Assembly (NCBI GenBank): GCA_964415675.1 | Contig: CAYQBG010000011.1 | Coordinates: 80,351 to 144,350, forward strand | Origin: UBA5336 sp964415675 | GTDB lineage: Bacteria > Pseudomonadota > Alphaproteobacteria > Caulobacterales > Hyphomonadaceae | Reading direction: 5' to 3' | DNA: 64,000 nt | Shown: positions 52,174 through 59,771 of the stretch, piece after piece | How positions within the stretch are numbered: the first letter of the stretch is position 1 | How the letters are laid out: every line of letters begins with the position of its first letter | The notes under the pieces: generated by a model | What the model was told of the DNA's origin: nothing | The model's input: the letters and a program-made list of their open reading frames with translations, nothing else | Database searches by the model: none | Translations under genes and position numbers: made by a program

Positions 52174-53565
52174 TCAGGCTTCAGGGGCCGGATAGCGGTG
52201 GGCAAGCGCCTCAAGGTAGGCAGAGATTTCCGAGGCGAGCCTTTCGCCGCCCTCGCCCTCATGGACATCGTCAAGCTCACTGCGTGCCTGGCCGAGTGTG
52301 CGCCAGAGTTTGTCATTGCCATGTGCGATGTGCAGACGCTCACCAATAGCCGACGAGATCCGTACAGCATCGTCTGCGCCAAGCAATGCCGGATCGTGGG
52401 CATAGACCAGGCGCTGGGCGATCTGGCGCAGCCGGCTATCGGCGAAGTCACGAATGAGCGCGGCGCGGCCTGGCCAGTCGGCGCGATGAAAACGTGAGCA
52501 GAGCGCGTCGTCCTCTCGTAACGGGAAGGCTTCAAAGATGCGCTGCTCAAGCGCCGCGGCTTCGGGCCAGGGCTCCTTTGATGCGCTCAATGCCTCCATC
52601 AATCGCGAACAGAGTGCGGGGTCAGAACGCAGCCTGTCTCAAATGGCGAGCGCATCGCTGCCCGGTTGGTATCCATATGCCAGAGCGTCTTCACGGCTCA
52701 GAACGACAGGGGACGTGTTCAGCCCGAGCTCGCGGATGGGCCGAGGTTTGCGCGAAAACACACGCACCAAGGCCTCGTCTTCCAGCGCGAAGTGGCCCGC
52801 CCAGTCCTCGGCGAGGCGCGCCATGGCAGCGGTTGCTTGACGACGCCCCAGCCTTATCGATGCGCTGGCCCCACCAGGGCGTCGGCGACGCGAAATGGTC
52901 AGCGACCAATACCGGCTCTCCGAACGCCAGAAGCTCTGCCATATTGCGCTTCGCTGCTCTGCTGACCGCGTTCTCCCAAAGCTCGCCGCACCGCGACGCC
53001 AGAAGGCGCGCCATATGCAGCGATGCCTCCACGTCACCAAGGGCGTCATGGGCGCGTTCATGGGCAAAGCCATTGAGCGGGGCGAGCTGGTCGAGCCTGA
53101 ACCCGCGCCGGCCATTGGCGCCGGAAGGATAAGAAAGGGCGCCCTCATGGAGAAAGGCAGCCGCCCTGACCAAGGGCAAGAGATCCATGCAGGCATTGCC
53201 GTTGGTCACGGTGAGGTAGGGTGGATGAAGCGTCTGCCAGAAGGCGCGCTGCAGCATTGGCTCGTCAAACCGCATGGAGTTGTAACCCACGGAGACAGCC
53301 GGCCCCCAGTTTTCCAGGCGCTCGCGAACCCTCCCCATCATGTCATAGAAGGACGGCAGATCCGGCTCGGTCAGAAGCGCCGGGCGAACACCGGTCACAG
53401 CCATCGCCCTGGGCGCCGGAACCACCCAGGGCAGCAAACGGCAGCGGATGTCGAACCGGTCGACCTCTTCCAAGGCCTCATCGGCCAGGATCGCTGCGAA
53501 CTGCAGAACCTGATCAAAGTCCCGGTTCGTGCCCGTGGTTTCGGTGTTGAAAAAACAATCTTCAT
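52174..53565 (-). pseudogene. Exonuclease I (SbcB)-like gene with three lesions
   Basis: The intact protein can be reconstructed from three frames. The ATG at 53565 gives MKIVF, then a one-base loss in a six-T run (53550-53555) breaks the frame. The restored DEDD frame is NTETTGTNRDFDQVLQF, VSVGYNSMRFDEPMLQRAFW and FAHERAHDALGDVEASLHMARLL. A second shift falls near 52840-52870, after PTPWWGQRIDK. The third frame reads ARLAEDWAGHFALEDEAL, has TGA at 52641-52639, and continues as DRLRSDPALCSRLMEALSA to the SbcB C-terminal domain (RADWPGRAALIRDFADSRLRQIAQRLVY). Product: 3'-5' single-strand exonuclease, now almost certainly non-functional. Confidence 0.82.
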
Positions 53566-53760
53566 CACGGTTATTCTACTGCACTCTGCGCGAAAGAAGC
53601 ACAGCATGCCCGCTCGGGGACAGGTATGGTTTCAGCCAGCGGAGCCTTTGGATCCCTTTTGCGCATCCTGGGTCAACGAAGCCTGTTGATTGCAGGGGGC
53701 TGCTGAGGGCGCAAATCCAGACATTGGAATAGACACCACGATGTGATTGAAAGCACAAAG
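53566..53760. promoter_or_regulatory. Promoter region of the defence island
   Basis: About 195 bp between the dead exonuclease gene and the MRE11-like gene. Bases 53707-53760 are the leader shared with the relic at 21397-21447, including the conserved CCAGACATTGGAA, in which TTGGAA could be a -35 element. Nothing recognisable lies upstream. Confidence 0.5.
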
Positions 53761-54057
53761 ATGGTATTGAGAATACTCCATTCTTCTGACTGGCAGATCG
53801 GCAAGGTTTTTCGCTTTGTTGATGACGGCACGATGGGGCTGCTTCAGGAGGCGCGTCTTGCTGCGATCACGCGGCTGGGGGAGCTCGCCGTTGAACACAG
53901 TGCCAATCATGTTCTGGTTGCCGGTGATGTCTACGACATGGAGGCCTTGTCGCCGCGCTCGCTTAGTCAGCCGCTGGAACGCATGCGGAAGTTTGAGAAG
54001 GTGACGTGGCATCTCATGCCCGGAAACCACGACCCGCATCGGCCGCACGGCCTCTGG
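53707..54057. repeat. Diverged repeat, copy B of the MRE11-like 5' region
   Basis: Intact counterpart of the relic at 21094-21447, in direct orientation on the plus strand here and on the minus strand there. Similarity covers the leader and the first 99 codons. Confidence 0.8.
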
Positions 54058-54903
54058 GATCAGCTCTTGCGACGAGGCGTGCCGGACAATGTGATCGTTC
54101 ACCTCTCGTCTGAGCCGAAGATATTCGAAAGCGACGGCTTCGCAGTGCTTCCGGCACCGCTCCAGTATCGACGCACGCTTCAGGACCCCACGGCGTATAT
54201 GGGCGATGCAGAGACTCCGGACGGGATTATCCGCATAGGTCTCGCGCATGGCACCGTCACGAGCTTCGGTTCCGATGACAAGGACGTTCCGAACTACATA
54301 AATCCGGACAGGCCGAAGTCGGCGGGGCTCGCCTATCTGGCTCTGGGCGATTGGCACGGACAGAAGAAGATCAGTGACAGGGTTTGGTACAGCGGCACCC
54401 ACGAAACTGATGCCTTTGATGTCGAAGGCGGCGGTCAGGCGCTTCTGGTCGAAATCGAGAGTGCTGATGCTGCGCCAGTCGTTACACCGGTCGAGACCGG
54501 CCATTACCGGTGGATGACGTACCGCGAGCAGATCAGCAGTCGTGAAGAAGTTGATGCTCTGGTTACGACCCTGCGCGGCAGTGGAGACGACCTGAACCGG
54601 ATTCTGGTGCGCCTTTCTGTGGAGGGTGCGGTCTCACTTCAGGATCGTCAATATTTTGAGGAACAGATCGTCGATCAGGTTTCGGCGGCCTTCTGTTATC
54701 TGCGGGTTGACGATACGCGCCTCTTCCCGAGTCCCAGCGAAGATGACCTTGATCAGATCGACCGGGGCGGCTTCGTGCGTACCGCCGCCGATGTCCTGAA
54801 GCAGAAGGCCGAGGACATGAGCGATCCCGAACACGAGATCTCCGCGCTGGCGCTCCAGCGGCTATATGTCGAGCACATGAAATTGCAGACGAGGAGCCAA
54901 TGA
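53761..54903 (+). CDS. MRE11/SbcD-like metallophosphoesterase nuclease
   Basis: A 380-residue DNA-end nuclease of the SbcD/MRE11 type (YhaO-like branch). I start at the ATG at 53761; an in-frame ATG six codons upstream is not conserved in the relic copy at 21396. Metal-site motifs are SDWQIG (residues 10-15, Gln where SbcD has His), GDVYD (about 55-59), GNHD (87-90), GLAHG (about 163) and GDWHG (about 196). The C-terminal third probably caps the nuclease and binds the SMC-like partner, whose start it overlaps by four bases. First gene of the island. Confidence 0.9.
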   Translation: MVLRILHSSDWQIGKVFRFVDDGTMGLLQEARLAAITRLGELAVEHSANHVLVAGDVYDMEALSPRSLSQPLERMRKFEKVTWHLMPGNHDPHRPHGLWDQLLRRGVPDNVIVHLSSEPKIFESDGFAVLPAPLQYRRTLQDPTAYMGDAETPDGIIRIGLAHGTVTSFGSDDKDVPNYINPDRPKSAGLAYLALGDWHGQKKISDRVWYSGTHETDAFDVEGGGQALLVEIESADAAPVVTPVETGHYRWMTYREQISSREEVDALVTTLRGSGDDLNRILVRLSVEGAVSLQDRQYFEEQIVDQVSAAFCYLRVDDTRLFPSPSEDDLDQIDRGGFVRTAADVLKQKAEDMSDPEHEISALALQRLYVEHMKLQTRSQ

Positions 54904-57608
54904 AAATTCGCTCCATCGCTGTCAATCAGTTCAAGAAGTTCACGACGCCGATGTGTCTCGACGACATTGGCGACGGCCTGAACGTCATCGTCGGCCCCAA
55001 CGAGATGGGGAAGTCAACGCTGCTCGATGCGCTACGCGCTGCGCTGTTCGAGAAGTACAGCTCCAAGGCGCAGCCGATTAAAGCGCTACAGAATGACCGG
55101 AATCGGGCCGCACCTGTCGTTGAACTCGCATTCGACGTCGACGACGGGACATATCGGATCAGGAAGCGGTTCGTTAAGAAGCCCTACGCTCACCTGTTTT
55201 GCCCGGACGGACGAAAGCTGGAGGGCGATGAAGCGGAAGACACGTTGCGCGATCTTCTCGGGTTCGACGAACCCGGCAAGACGGGTGCGAAGCCCGAGAC
55301 CCTCGGTATGTGGAATGTGCTCTGGGTTCAGCAAGGCCAGTCCTTTGGTGCGCTCGATCTCCCTGACAGCGCGCGCTCAAACCTTCACAGCGCACTGGAG
55401 TCGGAAGTCGGCGAGGTTCTCGGCGGCAGGCGAGGAAGGGCCTTGCCCGACGCAGTGGACAAACAGCTCTCCGAGCTTATCACGTCCGCCGGCAGACCGC
55501 GCGGGGATTACAAGGAGCTGATCGACGAAGTGGAGACTCTGCGTTCCGATCTCGAAGGGCTGCAAAGCCGCCGCAGCGATCTCTCCAAGACTATGGAAGA
55601 ACTGGAAGCCGCACAGGAGACGCTCGCGCGTCTTTCATCGGGAGCGCAAGACCAGAAGGACAAGGAGGAACTGGACGCAGCGCGGAGCCGACATGGTGAG
55701 CGTGCCAAGCTGGAATCACGCATTGAGGCAGCGGCGACGGATGTTGAGCTGAAAAAGCGCAATCTGGAACAAGCCGAACAGGCCCTTGCCGAGCGTCGCG
55801 CTATGAAAGAGCAGATCACGACCGACGCCAAGGCGGTTGAGGCGGCGAAGGAGAAACTCGACGAGGTTCGCGAGAAAGATCAGGAGCTGAGGAAACAAGT
55901 CGAGGGGCTTCGCAAAGATGCGAAGAAAGCCGAGGATGCCGTCACCGACGCGGATAAGGCTGTGTCGATGGCCCGCCGCGTTCTCACTGCCGTTCAGCGC
56001 GAGGGCCGCATTCGTGAGCTTCAGGAGCGGTATGAGAATGCACACGAGGCCGAAAAGAAGCAAAGGGCTGCCCAACAGGGCGCGGCGGCCATTCTCGTGA
56101 CAGACGAGAATATTGAAACGATCCGAGATGCCGCGAAGAAATTGGAAACTGCGCGTTCCCGCCTTTCTGCCGCCGCGACCCTCGTTGCGTTCGATATGCC
56201 TTCAGACCGGTTGTCCACGATAGAGGTCGATGGTGCGGCCCTTGCGGCCGGTCAGACATCGGTGGAAGCGGTCGAAGGGACAACGATCACCATCCTCGAT
56301 TACGGCAGCATTTCTGTTCAGCCTGCGATCAAGGGCCGGGATAGCCTCATCGCACAACAGCGCGAAGCGAATGACGCTCTCAAAGCCGCGCTTGAAGAGT
56401 GCGGCGTCAAATCGGTTGATGCTGCTGAGGAACAACTTGCAAAGCGCGAGAAGCTCTTGCGAAATGCGGAGCTTGCCCGGCAGGAAGCCGAGTTGCATGC
56501 GCCGGAAACGGATGACTACGACGCCGGTGCGGAGCCGCTTGCCGACCACATTGCTGGCCTGAAGGCCATTCTGGAACGGGAGCTGAGCGATCTTGGGATC
56601 AAGGGCTTGCCATCGGAGAAAGAAGCAGATCAGGCTTTCGCCACCGCTCTGGAAAGTGCGCAGGAAGCCAGGGAGACCCAGACCACCGCCCGAGCGGCCC
56701 TTGGCGCGCCGGAAGAAGAGATGGGCCGTGTCCAGACTGAGTTGGGAAGTGTGAAAACACGATATGACGATGGGAAGGAACGCCTCGATAAGCTGAAGAA
56801 GGGACTGGCTGAAGCGGAAGAGCAGGTTTCAGATGATGATCTTGAGGCTGGTGTAACGACCGCTCGCAAGGCGCTCGCGGACCAGGAGAAGGCTGTCTCG
56901 GAGCTTGAAGGACAGCGTGAGGGCGAGACGTTGCCGCAACTAGAAGTGCGGATTTCGCGGTTGGAAACGGCGCTACAGGAGCGTCGCGACAAGCGTTCTG
57001 ACCTGAAAGAGAAGGTTGTCGGGCTACAGTCACATATTGAAGCTCTTGAAGGCTCTGGCCTCGACGAGGCCATTCAGCAGAAAGCACGCGAGGTTGAGTT
57101 GGCCGACGACCAGCGTCAACGCTCCGAGCGCGAGGTAGCTGTACTCTCACTGTTACTATCGACATTACGTTCAGCCGAGACAGAAGCGAAAGAGCGCTAT
57201 CTTTCGCCGGTGCTGAAACGGGTTCGTCCCTACTTGCAGCTCCTGTTTCCCGGCGCAGAGATCGCGATTGACGAGAACCTGCATATCGTCGGTGTCGTCC
57301 GCGAGAACGGCTACGAAGAATCTTTCGAACACCTGAGCATGGGCACGCAGGAGCAAATCGCTGTTCTCGTTCGTCTCGCTTTTGCCGAGATGCTTGTCGA
57401 GCAAGGCTATCCCGCCACCGTCGTCCTGGATGATGCGTTGGTGTTTTCCGATGATCGGAGAATGGGCCGCATGTTCGATATTCTGAACATGGTCGGTCAG
57501 CAGGTTCAGATCATCGTATTTACGTGTCGTGAGCAACTTTTCGAGGGTGTTGGCGGTCGCCAGTTGTCCTTGAAAACTGCGAGCGGCGACGAATTGGTTT
57601 CAGCATGA
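54900..57608 (+). CDS. SbcC/Rad50-like SMC ATPase with a non-Zn-hook centre
   Basis: A 902-residue SMC-like ATPase. Walker A VGPNEMGKST lies at about residues 30-39 and a Q-loop WVQQGQSF at about 142. Long coiled coils at about 190-410 and 500-780 flank a central globular segment. ABC signature LSMGTQEQIA is at about 811 and Walker B VVLDDALVF at about 840. The apex lacks a CxxC zinc hook; instead residues about 425-490 form a short strand-rich unit (LSTIEVDGAALAAGQTSVEAVEGTTITILDYGSISVQ). Overlap with the MRE11-like gene points to one complex. YhaN-type proteins are the closest known architecture. Confidence 0.9.
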   Translation: MKIRSIAVNQFKKFTTPMCLDDIGDGLNVIVGPNEMGKSTLLDALRAALFEKYSSKAQPIKALQNDRNRAAPVVELAFDVDDGTYRIRKRFVKKPYAHLFCPDGRKLEGDEAEDTLRDLLGFDEPGKTGAKPETLGMWNVLWVQQGQSFGALDLPDSARSNLHSALESEVGEVLGGRRGRALPDAVDKQLSELITSAGRPRGDYKELIDEVETLRSDLEGLQSRRSDLSKTMEELEAAQETLARLSSGAQDQKDKEELDAARSRHGERAKLESRIEAAATDVELKKRNLEQAEQALAERRAMKEQITTDAKAVEAAKEKLDEVREKDQELRKQVEGLRKDAKKAEDAVTDADKAVSMARRVLTAVQREGRIRELQERYENAHEAEKKQRAAQQGAAAILVTDENIETIRDAAKKLETARSRLSAAATLVAFDMPSDRLSTIEVDGAALAAGQTSVEAVEGTTITILDYGSISVQPAIKGRDSLIAQQREANDALKAALEECGVKSVDAAEEQLAKREKLLRNAELARQEAELHAPETDDYDAGAEPLADHIAGLKAILERELSDLGIKGLPSEKEADQAFATALESAQEARETQTTARAALGAPEEEMGRVQTELGSVKTRYDDGKERLDKLKKGLAEAEEQVSDDDLEAGVTTARKALADQEKAVSELEGQREGETLPQLEVRISRLETALQERRDKRSDLKEKVVGLQSHIEALEGSGLDEAIQQKAREVELADDQRQRSEREVAVLSLLLSTLRSAETEAKERYLSPVLKRVRPYLQLLFPGAEIAIDENLHIVGVVRENGYEESFEHLSMGTQEQIAVLVRLAFAEMLVEQGYPATVVLDDALVFSDDRRMGRMFDILNMVGQQVQIIVFTCREQLFEGVGGRQLSLKTASGDELVSA

Positions 57609-57677
57609 GGTATTGAATTGATTTAGCGCCGGGTTGAATGCCGATCTGCGCAAATTGATGCCGGAAAGGGGAGAATC

Positions 57678-59501
57678 TTGCCATTCGAAGAATTGCTAGA
57701 TTGGGCGTCCAACGAAAATCGGCCGACTTGGCAGAGAGACGCTTTGCGGCGCCTTGCGGAACACGGAGAGCTTACCGAAGATGACCTTTCGGTATTGCGA
57801 AAGCATATCGAAGTGTCCCAGAAACTTTCCGAGGACGAGCTTCCCGAGCTTGAGCCTTTAGCCAAAGATCATCTCTCTGAGGCATCCAGTAACGCTCCCA
57901 AAACAGTTCTGGCTTCTCTTGGACCTGTGAAGCATGTGGATCGGCTTGAATCAGACCAATCGCCAATCCGCTTCGCAGTGAACGGGATTACACGGATCTA
58001 CGGTCCCAATGGATCGGGCAAAAGCGGTTATTGCCGCATTACAAAGCAAATGTGCCGCTCCCTGGAACCAGACAAGTTGCGGGGCAATGTCTACAACGAT
58101 GCTCCCGCCTCGCCGGCGGAGGTGGGGATTGGCTTTCGTGTCGGCGGCGACGACCAAAAGAAGGAGGAGCGCGCAAAACACCTTGCTGATGAGATTGCCT
58201 CTGATCCCGGTCGCAAAGGCGACAAAATCCTATTCACGACGTTTACGTCGACCCTCGCGCGCGATGTGGAAGCAAATCTCGGAACACTGTGTCCTCACCA
58301 TATATCTGGCGCCGAACCCGTAATCGACGTGGTCAACCTCGACCGCTGGGTCGGAGATTTTCTCAAGCGGCGCGGCTTTGATCGAAGCATCGTTTATTTC
58401 GGTGAGGAACGCGACCGTCTCGACGACATCTGGAGAGAAGTCCTGGCCAATGCAGACCTGCCTGAAGGCCTGACTGACGAGTTCATAAAAGACGAATGGG
58501 CCCAGGTCATCCAGGCCAAGGGCGTGGGATCAGAGCGAGATTATTTTACAGCAAACAGAGCAGGATGTGGCACGCCGCTTGATCGTCGCAAGCGCCGTTC
58601 GCTCTGGTCGGTTTTTGAAGCCTACCGCGCCCGGATGATCGACGAGGGCCTGGCCGAGCCCGATGACGCCTATCGCGAAGCGATCGCCATTCTGGAGCAT
58701 GATCGCACTCAAATGCCGTACACCTCCGTCGTGGTCGACGAGGCTCAGGACATGGGTGAGCCCGCGTTGCGCTTGGTCCGTGCCATTGTTCCCAAATCTG
58801 TTGGCGATGATCGCAATTCGCTCTTCATCGTTGGAGACGCGCATCAGCGAATATATGCCCGAAAAGCCACAATGAGTGCGTGCGGCATCGAGGTGCGTGG
58901 ACGTGCCCGGCGGCTTCGATTGAACTATCGCACGACAGAAATGATACGGCGCTATGCGGTCGCCATACTGGAAGGCGTCGAGGTCGATGATCTCGATGAC
59001 AGCGTGGACACGCTCGCAGGCTATCGCAGTCTTGTTCAAGGCGTTGACCCGATCCGATTTGGTGCAAGAACCAAATCCGATGAGCTTGCGGCACTCGTTG
59101 ACTGGGTCGGAAAGCTCAGGACGGGAGATCCTGAGCCGTCATCAATCGCTGTTCTCGTGCGCACCAACGCACAGCTCGGCGAAGTAGAGACAGCGTTGAG
59201 AAGAGCGGAAATCCCCAGTTTTGTTCTGCGAAACAACACGCTCGATGATCCCGACAAACCGGGTGTGCGGATCGCGACCATGCATAGGGCAAAGGGTCTT
59301 GAATTCGATTGTGTCGCATTGGCACTGTTAAATCAGGACCTGATCCCGCCGCGCCGCGCCCTTGACAAAGCTGTAGACAAAGCTGCCCGGCGGGAAATCA
59401 TTGAACGCGAAAAATCACTTGTCCACGTGGCGAGCACACGTGCCCGCAGCAGACTGCGGGTCAGCTGGCATGGGTCACGCCCGAACCTTATCCAGGATTG
59501 A
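57678..59501 (+). CDS. Chimera: N-terminus of an RloC/PrrC-like ATPase joined to a UvrD-like helicase without its own Walker A
   Basis: 607 residues from TTG at 57678 (AAGGGGAG upstream). Residues 1-160 match the start of large AAA ATPases: PFEELLDWASNENRPTWQRDALRRLAEHGELTEDDLSVL, then ITRIYGPNGSGKSGYCRI with Walker A at about 108-116. From RAKHLADEI at about 163 the sequence is a UvrD/Rep helicase just after its motif I: motif Ia ILFTTFTSTLARD (184), motif II VVVDEAQDMGE (350), then the GDAHQRIY and NYRTT motifs, motif V ATMHRAKGLEFD (527) and motif VI HVASTRARSRLRV (580). A deletion joining two genes in frame is the simplest origin. Whether the product is active is unclear. Confidence 0.85.
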   Translation: MPFEELLDWASNENRPTWQRDALRRLAEHGELTEDDLSVLRKHIEVSQKLSEDELPELEPLAKDHLSEASSNAPKTVLASLGPVKHVDRLESDQSPIRFAVNGITRIYGPNGSGKSGYCRITKQMCRSLEPDKLRGNVYNDAPASPAEVGIGFRVGGDDQKKEERAKHLADEIASDPGRKGDKILFTTFTSTLARDVEANLGTLCPHHISGAEPVIDVVNLDRWVGDFLKRRGFDRSIVYFGEERDRLDDIWREVLANADLPEGLTDEFIKDEWAQVIQAKGVGSERDYFTANRAGCGTPLDRRKRRSLWSVFEAYRARMIDEGLAEPDDAYREAIAILEHDRTQMPYTSVVVDEAQDMGEPALRLVRAIVPKSVGDDRNSLFIVGDAHQRIYARKATMSACGIEVRGRARRLRLNYRTTEMIRRYAVAILEGVEVDDLDDSVDTLAGYRSLVQGVDPIRFGARTKSDELAALVDWVGKLRTGDPEPSSIAVLVRTNAQLGEVETALRRAEIPSFVLRNNTLDDPDKPGVRIATMHRAKGLEFDCVALALLNQDLIPPRRALDKAVDKAARREIIEREKSLVHVASTRARSRLRVSWHGSRPNLIQD

Positions 59502-59528
59502 ACGGCAATTGTCTGAGGAACTCCCTAT

Positions 59529-59771
59529 ATGCGTATCACATCGACCATTTCCCGCGGTGCCAGAGCGGGCGAACGCCTTGTCCCCTATCGCAATCGCGAT
59601 GGTCATTACATTGTCAGCGAAACGCGCTTCAGTGACGATCATATCCTGCTCCTCAGCCTCGAGGAGGTCGCCGACCATGTCCGTGCCGGCTTCAAACTTC
59701 GCATGATGCCTGAGACCGGCGGTCCACCCAGCCTGATCAGCCCGAAGCGAATCCTGATTGAAGACCCGTAA
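59529..59771 (+). CDS. Small protein in the defence island (80 residues)
   Basis: An 80-residue protein (MRITSTISRGARAGERLVPYRNRDGHYIVSETRF and a Pro-rich end PETGGPPSLISPKRI). I do not recognise it. The stop overlaps the McrB start as TAATG and it lies 27 bp after the helicase chimera, so it is embedded in the operon. The charged, strand-rich N-terminus could form a small beta fold. Possibly an accessory or specificity factor of the McrBC pair (inference). Confidence 0.7.
   Translation: MRITSTISRGARAGERLVPYRNRDGHYIVSETRFSDDHILLLSLEEVADHVRAGFKLRMMPETGGPPSLISPKRILIEDP

Noticed and set aside
53576..53758. 60-codon minus-strand frame between the dead exonuclease and the MRE11-like gene
   Set aside because: It lies opposite the leader shared with the relic copy and has no recognisable features.
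53743..53760. Six-codon N-terminal extension of the MRE11-like protein
   Set aside because: The relic copy at 21396 aligns from the later ATG and diverges upstream, so the start at 53761 is preferred.
54900..57608. Zinc-hook Rad50/SbcC assignment
   Set aside because: There is no CxxC at the coiled-coil apex, so a canonical zinc hook is not supported; only the general SMC-like architecture is.
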